This document shows positions 7,628 to 16,385 of a DNA stretch of 64,000 nt, in pieces (the first letter of the stretch is position 1; each line of letters opens with the position of its first letter). The notes below the pieces were generated by a model. The model was not told where the DNA came from. It worked only from the letters and a program-made list of their open reading frames with translations, and did not search any database. Both the position numbers and the translations under genes were made by a program. The stretch comes from Clostridiales bacterium (GTDB taxonomy: Bacteria > Bacillota > Clostridia > Oscillospirales > Feifaniaceae), in assembly GCA_012719075.1 (NCBI GenBank), contig JAAYBB010000045.1, positions 1 to 64,000 of the forward strand, read 5' to 3'.

Positions 7628-9170
7628 GGACGGCCCCCTCCACTTCCTCGGGCGTCTGGCTCTTGACGCCCAGCATGTAGTAGCCCATCTCCTCTTCGGT
7701 CAACGCCCGCGTGTCGGCAAAGTAGGCCACGACCTTGCCGCCGTGCAGGATCACGATGCTGTCCGACAGCTCCAGCGCCTCGTTGAGGTCGGCCGTGATC
7801 AGCAGGATGGCCACCCCCGCGTCGCGCATCTCGACGATGCGGCGGCGGATGAACTCGGCCGCGCCCACGTCAATGCCGCGGGTGGGCTGGTCGGCCACCA
7901 GCAGCGTGGCCTCCTGCGACATCTCGCGGGCCACCACCACCTTCTGGATGTTGCCGCCCGACAGCATGCCCACGGTCTGGTCGGCCGAGGTGCACTTGAC
8001 GGTGTAGGCCCGCGCCAGCGCCTCCATGTCCCGGTCAATGGCGCGGTCCCTGAAGAGCAGTTTGCCGGTGTAGCGCGCATCCTCCACCTTGCCGGCCAGG
8101 ATGTTGAACTTGACGCTCTGGCTGCTGGCCACGCCGTAGACCATGCGGTCGGAGGGGATGTGGGCCATGCCCAGCTTGCGGGCCGCCCGGATGGGGCGGC
8201 CGAGCAGCTCGGTGCCGCGCAGCTTTGCGCTGCCGGCGCCCCCGCTGCGCAGGCCGGTGATCAGCTCCACCAGCTCGCGCTGGCCGTTGCCCTCGACCCC
8301 CGCAATGCAGAGGATCTCCCCGCGGCGCACGTCGAAGGAGACGCCGTCGATCATTTTTTTGCCCAGCTCGCTCCAGTACTCCACCCCCCGCACCGAGAGC
8401 TCCACGGCGCCCGGCGAGGCCGGCTCCTTCTCAATTTTGAGCACCACGTCCCGCCCCACCATCATGCGCGAGATGTCGCTCTTGGAGAGGCCCTCGAGCT
8501 CGTAGGTGCCCAGTGTGCGGCCGCCCCGCATGATGGTCACGCGGTTGCAGAGCGCCTTGACCTCGTCGAGCTTGTGCGAGATGAACAGGATCGTGTGCCC
8601 CGCGTCCCGCAGGTGCCGGAGCTCCTCAAACAGCTCCCTGGTCTCCTGCGAGGTCAGCACGGCGGTGGGCTCGTCGAGGATCAGGATCTCGGCGCCGCGC
8701 AGCAGCGCCTTGATGATCTCCACCCGCTGCTTGAGGCCGACCGAGATGTCGGCCACCAGCGCCGTCGGGTCCACCTCGAGGTTGTACTTCCTGCCCAGCT
8801 CCTCGGTCACGCGGCAGGCCGCCTCCCGGTCGATGAGGATGCCGCGGCGGGGCTCGTTGCCCAGCACGACGTTTTCGGCCACGGTCAGCCGGTCGACCAG
8901 CATGAAGTGCTGGTGGACCATGCCGATGCCCAGCTTGATGGCGGCGCTCGGGCTCTGGATCCGCACCGGCTCGCCCTTGACAAAAATGTCGCCCTGCTCG
9001 GGCTGCTCGAGCCCGAAGAGCACCTTCATCAGGGTGGACTTCCCGGCCCCGTTCTCGCCGCAGATGGCGTGGATCTCCCCCCGGTTGACCGAGATGCTCA
9101 CGTTGTCGTTGGCCAGGATGCCGTTTTCGTACACCTTGGTCAGGTGCTCCACCCGCAGAATTTCCTCCAA
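7617..9170 (-). CDS. Nucleoside ABC transporter ATPase with two nucleotide-binding domains (YufO/NupO-like)
   Basis: This 517-residue ATPase contains two ABC domains in tandem, as in sugar and nucleoside importers of the RbsA/NupO class. The first has Walker A GENGAGKST and Walker B ILILDEPTAVLT. The second has the degenerate GVEGNGQREL in place of a full Walker A and LSGGNIQKVVVARE as signature. A TTG at 9170 is the likely start: it follows GGAGGGG at about 11 bases and gives the expected MEEILRVEHLTKVY. The gene leads a five-gene operon with two permeases and two nucleoside hydrolases. The lipoprotein receptor usual for this transporter class is not encoded nearby. Confidence 0.9.
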   Translation of the reverse strand: MEEILRVEHLTKVYENGILANDNVSISVNRGEIHAICGENGAGKSTLMKVLFGLEQPEQGDIFVKGEPVRIQSPSAAIKLGIGMVHQHFMLVDRLTVAENVVLGNEPRRGILIDREAACRVTEELGRKYNLEVDPTALVADISVGLKQRVEIIKALLRGAEILILDEPTAVLTSQETRELFEELRHLRDAGHTILFISHKLDEVKALCNRVTIMRGGRTLGTYELEGLSKSDISRMMVGRDVVLKIEKEPASPGAVELSVRGVEYWSELGKKMIDGVSFDVRRGEILCIAGVEGNGQRELVELITGLRSGGAGSAKLRGTELLGRPIRAARKLGMAHIPSDRMVYGVASSQSVKFNILAGKVEDARYTGKLLFRDRAIDRDMEALARAYTVKCTSADQTVGMLSGGNIQKVVVAREMSQEATLLVADQPTRGIDVGAAEFIRRRIVEMRDAGVAILLITADLNEALELSDSIVILHGGKVVAYFADTRALTEEEMGYYMLGVKSQTPEEVEGAVHAS

Positions 9171-9501
9171 AACGAACTCACCCCTCCCCGCCGGCCAGGT
9201 CGGCCGGCCCCGTGGTCGTACGCGAACTCCCGTTTTATGCTTTATTCGGCTTGATTTTTACAAAATGCAAGGCCATTATAAAGCATTTCCGCCCGGCATT
9301 GCAATGCCGCGGCGGCAAAATCAGCCCCCGCCCCCGCCCCGCCGGGAGTTTTGTGCTTTTTCCCGTGCGTAAATTGACTTGATCGGCAAAAAATGTTATG
9401 GTGTACTGTACTAGGATAGTCTCCATAAAGAGGCGGTCGGCCGGCCCTGCCGCTGGGGGCGGACCGGTCCGGCGCTCAAATCGAAGGAGAGATGCTGCGT
9501 T
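9171..9501. other. Divergent regulatory region between the nucleoside operon and the hibernation factor
   Basis: This 331-bp spacer separates two divergent transcripts. The rightward promoter is annotated separately. On the leftward strand, TTGTAA, an 18-base spacer and CATAAA near 9230-9260 could serve as the promoter of the nucleoside operon, but the match is poor. The stretch 9425-9480 is rich in CCGG-type inverted repeats and lies in the 5' leader of the hibernation factor mRNA. Confidence 0.4.
9374..9402 (+). promoter_or_regulatory. Promoter of the ribosome hibernation factor gene
   Basis: TTGACT and TATGGT are separated by 17 bases, about 100 bases before the start codon. The transcript would have a structured, GC-rich leader ending in AAGGAGAG. 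Confidence 0.6.
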
Positions 9502-10020
9502 ATGGTTATCACGATCACCACCAAGAAGTTCAACCTGACCGACGAGCTGCGGGAGCGCATCGACAAAAAGCTGCAAAAGCTCGACCGCTACTTCCACACC
9601 GACGCCGAGGCCGCGGTCAGGCTGTACACCCAGCGGGCCACCGAGGTCGCCGAGGTCACCGTGCTGCACAACGGCATGCAGTTCCGCGCAGAGGGCCGCA
9701 CCGGCGAGATGTTCCACTCGGTCGAGGAGTCGGTCGAAAACCTCGAGCGCCAGCTGCGCAAGCACAAGACCCGCCTTGAAAAGCGCCTGCAGGGCGGCGC
9801 CTTCGACCACCTGCCGCCGGCCGGCGACGAGGCACCGGACGACTTTACGCTGATCAAGCAAAAGCGCTTTCAGCTCAAGCCCATGGACGCCGAGGAGGCC
9901 ATTTTGCAGATGAACCTGCTCGGGCACACCTTCTTCGTCTACCGCGACGTGCAGGACGAGGGGGTCTGCGTGGTCTACCGCCGCAGGGACGGCGGCTACG
10001 GACAGATCGTCGTGGAGTAG
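9502..10020 (+). CDS. hpf: Long-form ribosome hibernation promoting factor (HPF/RaiA family)
   Basis: This 172-residue protein binds the ribosome and promotes 100S dimer formation in stationary phase. The N-terminal domain (about residues 1-100; TKKFNLTDELRERIDKKLQKL) is the S30AE/RaiA fold that occupies the mRNA channel. The C-terminal domain (about 115-172; PMDAEEAILQMNLLGHTFFVYRD) is the dimerisation domain found only in long HPFs. Length matches Firmicute long HPFs. The ATG at 9502 is used rather than a closer out-of-frame ATG at 9492. The gene is monocistronic, with its own promoter and a downstream terminator. Confidence 0.92.
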   Translation: MVITITTKKFNLTDELRERIDKKLQKLDRYFHTDAEAAVRLYTQRATEVAEVTVLHNGMQFRAEGRTGEMFHSVEESVENLERQLRKHKTRLEKRLQGGAFDHLPPAGDEAPDDFTLIKQKRFQLKPMDAEEAILQMNLLGHTFFVYRDVQDEGVCVVYRRRDGGYGQIVVE

Positions 10021-10149
10021 GCGGGCACTCCCCCTTCACAGGCGCCCCCGTCGCAACGAGCGCCCCGCCAAAGCCCGGCGCCGGCGCCTCCTCAAAGACA
10101 AGTGCTCCGGCACACCAGGAGAGACAAGCGCTTTTGAACTGGCCAAAAG

Positions 10150-10180
10150 CGGACCTGATCCAAAAGCGGGTCCGTTTTTT
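10150..10180 (+). terminator. Rho-independent terminator after the hibernation factor gene
   Basis: CGGACC (10150-10155) pairs GGTCCG (10169-10174) and is followed by six T. The position, 130 bases after the stop codon and before the next start, fits termination of the hibernation factor transcript. Confidence 0.65.
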
Positions 10181-10277
10181 GATGGCCGCCCGCAAAAGCG
10201 CCCCACACGTAAAAGTGACCCATCAAAAAACCCAGGGTGTGCACGGTGAAAAACGCCCTGTTTGGAAGGGAGACCCC

Positions 10278-11423
10278 ATGGACCGTCTCACGCTGGTTGC
10301 CCCCTGCCTCTTCGGGCTGGAGCGCCTGATCAAAGAGGAGCTGACCGACCTCGGCTGCGAGGTGCTCGGGGCGCAGGACGGCCGGGTCCGCTTTGCCGGG
10401 ACCCTCGAGACCGTCGTCATGACCAACCTCTGGCTGCGCTGCGCCGAGCGGGTGCAGCTCGAGCTGGCGCAGTTCGAGGCGCCAACCTTCGACGCGCTGT
10501 TCGAGGGCGTCAAGGCCGTCGACTGGCCGGCCTTCGCCACCGCCGACAGCGCCATTGTCGTGACCGGCTCCTCGGTCCGCTCGGCCCTCTCCAGCCTCCC
10601 GGCCTGCCAGCGCATCGTCAAAAAGGCCATCGTGGACAAGCTGGGCGCCGCCCACGGGCTGACCCGCCTGCCCGAGACCGGCCCGGCGCTGCAGGTGCAG
10701 TTCTTTTTGCTCAAGGACCGGGCCTCCATCCTGCTGGACACCAGCGGCGCGCCGCTGCACAAGCGGGGCTACCGCCTTGAATCCGGCCTTGCGCCGCTGC
10801 GCGAGACGCTGGCCGCCGCGCTGGTACGGCTGTGCCGCTACCGCGGCGGCCAGGCCTTTGCCGACCCCCTGTGCGGCTCGGGCACCCTCGCGATCGAGGC
10901 GGCCATGCGGGCCACCCGCACCGCCCCCGGCCTGCGCCGCGCCTTTTTGTTCGAGCAGTACGGCTTTTTGCCCAAGGGGCTGCTGGTGCAGGCGCGGGAG
11001 CGCGCGCGGGCCGAGCTGCGCCCGGCCGAGGCCGACATCCTGGCCTGCGACATCGACCCCGCCATGCGGACGCTGACGCTGCAAAACGCCCGCCGGGCCG
11101 GCGTGGACCACTGCATGACCGTCGCCGAGGCGCCGCTGTCGGCCTTTGCGCCGGCCGCCGCGCGGGGCACGCTGATCTGCAACCCGCCCTACGGCGAGCG
11201 CATGTCGGAGCTGCGGGCCTGCGAGGCGCTCTACCGCGAGATGGGGCAGGTCTTTGACCGGCTGCCGGGCTGGGACTACGGCATTTTGACCTCGCACGAG
11301 GAGTTTGAGCGCCACTTCGGCCGGCCGGCCGACAAAAAAAGAAAGCTCTACAACGGTATGATTCGATGCGATTTTTACCAATACTATAAACATGTGCGCC
11401 AGGCGCAGGCGCCCCGGCCGTAG
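10278..11423 (+). CDS. THUMP-domain class I rRNA methyltransferase (RlmL/YpsC-like)
   Basis: This 381-residue S-adenosylmethionine-dependent RNA N2-guanine methyltransferase belongs to the RlmL N-terminal/YpsC group. The N-terminal half contains the ferredoxin-like and THUMP RNA-binding region (LVAPCLFGLERLIKEEL to about residue 160). The catalytic half has ADPLCGSGTLAIEAA for cofactor binding and CNPPYGER, the NPPY motif that positions the target base. The ATG at 10278 follows GGAAGGGAG; an earlier in-frame start at 10134 would read through the upstream terminator and is rejected. It is likely to act on 23S rRNA, but the exact nucleotide is not predictable here. Confidence 0.9.
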   Translation: MDRLTLVAPCLFGLERLIKEELTDLGCEVLGAQDGRVRFAGTLETVVMTNLWLRCAERVQLELAQFEAPTFDALFEGVKAVDWPAFATADSAIVVTGSSVRSALSSLPACQRIVKKAIVDKLGAAHGLTRLPETGPALQVQFFLLKDRASILLDTSGAPLHKRGYRLESGLAPLRETLAAALVRLCRYRGGQAFADPLCGSGTLAIEAAMRATRTAPGLRRAFLFEQYGFLPKGLLVQARERARAELRPAEADILACDIDPAMRTLTLQNARRAGVDHCMTVAEAPLSAFAPAAARGTLICNPPYGERMSELRACEALYREMGQVFDRLPGWDYGILTSHEEFERHFGRPADKKRKLYNGMIRCDFYQYYKHVRQAQAPRP

Positions 11424-11582
11424 CCCCCGGCGCCGCTTTGCCGGCGCAGGTGCCGGGCGCTGTACGCCAGGCGCAGAGGGCCCGTCGCCCCGCTCTGGCG
11501 GCCGCGCCGCGCCCGTCGGCCGCGGCCCTCCCGGGGCGGCAAATTCGCCCAAAAGTTCAGGAAACATTCACAATTTAGCCCC
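11424..11582. other. GC-rich spacer upstream of groESL
   Basis: This spacer holds dense CCGGCG/CGCCGG inverted repeats and no usable reading frame. It probably contains the 3' end of the methyltransferase transcript, although no hairpin with a T-run is apparent. Confidence 0.35.
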
Positions 11583-11612
11583 TTGACAGCTCCGGACCCC
11601 CGGGGATACAAT
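11583..11612 (+). promoter_or_regulatory. groESL promoter
   Basis: A consensus TTGACA and TACAAT are separated by 18 bases. The -10 box ends three bases before the CIRCE operator, so HrcA binding would block initiation or early clearance. Confidence 0.8.
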
Positions 11613-11614
11613 GA

Positions 11615-13640
<2,026 letters not shown>

Positions 13641-13681
13641 ACAGGCGTCGCCCACCGGGCGCGCCAGGGGACATGGCATTC

Positions 13682-13710
13682 AAAAAAGCGGGCGTAGCGC
13701 CCGCTTTTTT
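13682..13710 (+). terminator. groESL terminator, copy 1
   Basis: A perfect 13-bp hairpin has arms reading AAAAAAGCGGGCG and CGCCCGCTTTTTT around a three-base loop. The T-run on both strands makes it potentially bidirectional. Confidence 0.9.
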
Positions 13711-13823
13711 GTGTCTTGCGTCTGTCGGCCCCCGGGGTACGCCTGCACCCTTGCCGCCGGCATGGGTGGAAACATGTGTTAAACAGGCGCCGCCCACCGG
13801 GTGCGCCAGGGGACATGGCATTC

Positions 13824-13853
13824 AAAAAAGCGGGCGTAGCGCCCGCTTTTTTT
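13824..13853 (+). terminator. groESL terminator, copy 2
   Basis: This is the duplicated hairpin, identical in stem and loop to the first copy with one extra T in the tail. It backs up the first terminator. Confidence 0.9.
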
Positions 13854-14010
13854 GTGTCTTGCGTCTGTCGGCCCCCGGGGTACGTCTGCACCCTTGTCGC
13901 CGGCATGAGGGCCGGATGACCGCCAGGCCCGTGCGCCCGGACCGCTGGCGTGAGGCCGGAGCGTGAGGCTTTTTGAAAAGCGCCCTGCAGCCGGCCGCAC
14001 CGCCAGTCCG

Positions 14011-14772
14011 GTTTGCCCATCGCTCCCCGGCGGGGAGCCATCCCAGGGCCGCGATCAGCGCGGCTCCTTTTTCCCAATTTCAATCCACTCCCTCCGTTAA
14101 GGGGGCGACATGCCTCGGTCCAAATTAACTGTATTAATATCCGATTTCAATCCACGCCCCCCGTGCGGGGAGCGACCCGCGACGAAAAGCACATCTGCCC
14201 CCTCCAGTTTATTTCAATCCCCGCACCCCGCGTGGGGTGCTACCGTTTAGGAAAACGCGCACAGTTTATCAGCGTAACGTTTCAATCCCCGTACTCCGCG
14301 TGGGGTGCGACCGCTGATAACAATATCTCCTGCGAGACTGGTTGTGTTTCAATCCACGCTCCCTATGTGGGGAGCGACCTCGTCGCCCTTCTCCCCATCA
14401 TCAACGTACCGCCGATTTCAATCCACGCTCCCCGTGTGAGCGACGTCCGCCCCGGGCATCCTACAGGGGACGCCCCAGCAATTCTAATCCCCGCACCCCG
14501 CGCGGGGTGCGACCGCCCAGCAGGGGGTGGGCCGCCTTCTGGCCGCGTTTCAATCCACGCGCCCAGCGTGAGGGCGTGTGCGCCAGGGCTGGACCCATGC
14601 GCCCGCGCCGGTGCACCGCCGCCTTGCGACGCGCGGCATATTGGCCTTTTTTAACCCCGTGTGCCGGCACCGCAGCTCGGTTTGCACATCCAGCGCAGGG
14701 CTTGTGCACCAGGGCCACACCCACACGCCTTCTGGCCGCGTTTCAATTCACGCGCCCAGCGTGGGGCGTGTG
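14011..14772 (-). CRISPR. CRISPR array with divergent subtype I-C-like repeats, no adjacent cas genes
   Basis: Ten repeat-like units can be placed. They start at 14011 (degenerate), 14077, 14144, 14211, 14279, 14346, 14415, 14481, 14547 and 14740. The first nine are 66-69 bp apart. Each is about 33 bp, beginning (A/G)TTTCAATCC and ending near GCGAC, with unique 33-37 bp spacers. The reverse complement matches the I-C repeat form, which begins GTCGC and ends GGATTGAAAT, so transcription is probably leftward. The hairpin arms differ between units: GCACCCC/GGGGTGC, GCTCCC/GGGAGC and GCGCCC/GGGGCG-like. The 14415 unit has lost three bases. A weak further unit may lie at 14680. No cas gene occurs in the window. 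Confidence 0.8.
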
Positions 14773-14806
14773 CGTCAGGGCTGGACCCATGCGCCCGCGC
14801 CGCCGG
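14534..14806 (+). repeat. Duplicated ~78-bp block at the right end of the CRISPR array
   Basis: A block reading from CCTTCTGGCCGCGTTTCAAT through the CRISPR-like unit to GGACCCATGCGCCCGCGCCG occurs at about 14534-14612 and again at about 14727-14805 with few differences. The two copies carry the divergent GCGCCCAGC-type repeat units. A shorter echo, GGACCCATGCGCCCACG, follows at about 14848. This looks like local duplication at one end of the array. Confidence 0.75.
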
Positions 14807-14887
14807 CTCGCCGACTGCGTCCGGCCCCTCTCTGCACTGCTGAGCTCGGACCCATGCGCCCACGTGCGCCCCTGCCGCCGCGCGGCG

Positions 14888-15229
14888 CTACCGCGGCCGC
14901 GGTCCCATCTCCAGCAGTGTGCTGATGCGCTCGCGGATCCGAATCTGATCCTCCCTGGACAGCCTGCGGTAGCGCGTGATCAGCTCGGCCTCGGTCGGTG
15001 TAAAGGGCGCCGGCCCGTAAGGGTTGCGCAGGTCGGTCAGCCCAAGCAGGTAGTCGACGCTGCAGGAGAAGATGTCGGCCATGCGCACCAGCGTCTGCAG
15101 GCTGGGCTGGGTGTGCCCCTTTTCATACTTCGAAATCGCGCTCGGCTTCAGGTTCAGCAGCGCGGCAAGCTGCCCCTGCGTCATGTCACACGCCTCCCGC
15201 AGTGCGTATAGACGACCCTTGATGTCCAA
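14888..15229 (-). CDS. XRE-family transcriptional regulator
   Basis: This protein of about 113 residues has an N-terminal helix-turn-helix of the Cro/CI type (RLYALREACDMTQGQLAALLNLKPSAISKYEKG, about residues 5-38). It is followed by a short helical tail containing SREDQIRIRERISTLLEM. No sensor domain is visible. The likely start is TTG 15229, preceded by a run of six G about seven bases upstream; longer readings lack a binding site. It stands alone between the CRISPR array and a divergent gene. An inverted repeat overlaps its transcription start, suggesting autorepression. Its target genes are unknown. Confidence 0.8.
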   Translation of the reverse strand: MDIKGRLYALREACDMTQGQLAALLNLKPSAISKYEKGHTQPSLQTLVRMADIFSCSVDYLLGLTDLRNPYGPAPFTPTEAELITRYRRLSREDQIRIRERISTLLEMGPRPR

Positions 15230-15294
15230 ACAGGACCCCCCTATTTCTAAACCGGATATCTGCAAGCATACCGCGCAACCGACCTTTGGCGATT

Positions 15295-15314
15295 ATTCTG
15301 GTCTAATCCAGAAT
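15295..15314. promoter_or_regulatory. Inverted-repeat operator candidate of the XRE regulator
   Basis: ATTCTGG, six bases, CCAGAAT forms a perfect dyad just downstream of the predicted transcription start of the XRE gene. Such a site is typical of self-repressing Cro/CI-type regulators. Confidence 0.55.
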
Positions 15315-15327
15315 TTTTGCTGTTGAT

Positions 15328-15357
15328 ATTATCCTATCCAGACTGTATACTTGTCTA
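15328..15357 (-). promoter_or_regulatory. Promoter of the XRE regulator gene
   Basis: On the minus strand TAGACA and GATAAT are separated by 18 bases. The predicted start lies inside or next to the dyad at 15295-15314. Confidence 0.5.
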
Positions 15358-15390
15358 GATCAGGAATTTCCATGCCCTCCCCAGAGGCCT

Positions 15391-15429
15391 CCCCGCGCCG
15401 CTGTCCGCAGGTCGGAGAGCGGCGCGGGG
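15391..15429. terminator. Strong hairpin between divergent genes
   Basis: CCCCGCGCCGCT (15391-15402) pairs AGCGGCGCGGGG (15418-15429) perfectly. A T-rich run is short on the right (ACGTTTAT). No gene on the plus strand needs terminating here, so it may be an extragenic palindrome rather than a true terminator. Confidence 0.4.
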
Positions 15430-15460
15430 ACGTTTATCCCCTACGCCGCCGGCCGCCGGG

Positions 15461-15488
15461 TTGACAGCCCGCAAAATTGTGGTATACT
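15461..15488 (+). promoter_or_regulatory. Promoter of the HD phosphohydrolase gene
   Basis: A consensus TTGACA and TATACT are separated by 16 bases, about 75 bases before the start codon. Confidence 0.65.
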
Positions 15489-15563
15489 ATGGGTTCCTTC
15501 CGCCGTGGGAGGAATTCGCCGCCCTTGCCATTTTTAATGATTCATATGTAAGGAGAACCTGTC

Positions 15564-16223
15564 ATGCTGACCTATGAGCGGGTCAAGAACGACCCCGCCG
15601 TCAACACCTATATCATCCAGGCCGACGAGGCCCTGCTGGCCCTCGGCTTTACCGAACACAGCCTTGCGCACGTCACCCGCACGGCCGAGACCGCCCACTA
15701 TATCCTGACCGCCCTCGGCCACCCGGCGCGGGAGGCCGAGCTGGCCCAGATCGCCGGCTACCTGCACGACATCGGCAACCTGGTCAACCGCGTGGGCCAT
15801 GCCCAGAGCGGCGCGCTGATGGCGCTGCCCATCCTCGAGCGGCTAGACGCCACGGCCGAGGAGGCCGCCGCCATCGTCAACGCCATCGGCAACCACGACG
15901 AGGGCGCGGCCGCCGCGACCACCCCCATCGCGGCCGCCCTGATCCTCGGCGACAAGGCCGACGTCCGCCGCAGCCGCGTGCGCAACAAGGACAAGGTCAC
16001 CTTCGACATCCACGACCGCGTCAACTACTCGGCCAAGCGCGCCTCGGTCAAAATCAACGAGGAGAAGACCTTAATCAAGCTCAAGCTGACCGTCGACACG
16101 CGCTACTGCAGCATCATGGACTACTTTGAGATCTTCCTCGGCCGGATGCTGCTCTGCCGCAAGGCGGCCGAGCGCCTGGACCTGCAGTTCAAGCTGATCA
16201 TCAACGAGCAGCAGCTGGTGTAG
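15564..16223 (+). CDS. HD-domain phosphohydrolase
   Basis: This 219-residue soluble protein has an HD metal-dependent phosphohydrolase domain in its first half. Features are a histidine before the helix (HSLAHVTRTAETAHYIL), the HD pair in GYLHDIGNLVNRVGHA and a later GNHDEG. HD proteins of this size hydrolyse nucleotides or other phosphate esters. The C-terminal part (about 150-219) matches no family I recognise. The ATG follows AAGGAG at good spacing. The gene has its own promoter and terminator and no functional neighbours, so the substrate is unknown. Confidence 0.8.
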   Translation: MLTYERVKNDPAVNTYIIQADEALLALGFTEHSLAHVTRTAETAHYILTALGHPAREAELAQIAGYLHDIGNLVNRVGHAQSGALMALPILERLDATAEEAAAIVNAIGNHDEGAAAATTPIAAALILGDKADVRRSRVRNKDKVTFDIHDRVNYSAKRASVKINEEKTLIKLKLTVDTRYCSIMDYFEIFLGRMLLCRKAAERLDLQFKLIINEQQLV

Positions 16224-16302
16224 CCCTCGGCGCAGGCAGAAACTTCCTGCGCCGATTTCTTTACTTTTGGCAAAATTCCACGTAAAATGAAGAACAAGGT
16301 AC

Positions 16303-16344
16303 AGCCGGGCCCGCACGGTCGGGTCCGGCTGTTTTGATTTTCGG
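16303..16344 (+). terminator. Terminator after the HD phosphohydrolase gene
   Basis: AGCCGGGCCCG (16303-16313) pairs with the GGGTCCGGCT region ending at 16330, then TTTTGATTTT follows. It ends the HD gene transcript about 40 bases before the next start. Confidence 0.8.
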
Positions 16345-16385
16345 GGGGCACAGCGCCCCCCACACCCGAAAGGCGAAGTGACCCC

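Noticed and set aside
5456-7666. A 736-codon plus-strand open frame opposite the nucleoside permeases
   Set aside because: It is antisense to three well-recognised genes, is dominated by H, R, G, Q and A, and has no motif. Such frames are a product of high GC codon bias here, as are the long frames opposite groEL, aspS, infB and others.
14013-15211. Overlapping open frames across the CRISPR array containing repeated FNPRSP-like peptides
   Set aside because: The repeated peptide is only the translation of the CRISPR repeats. There is no ribosome binding site, and the period follows the array.
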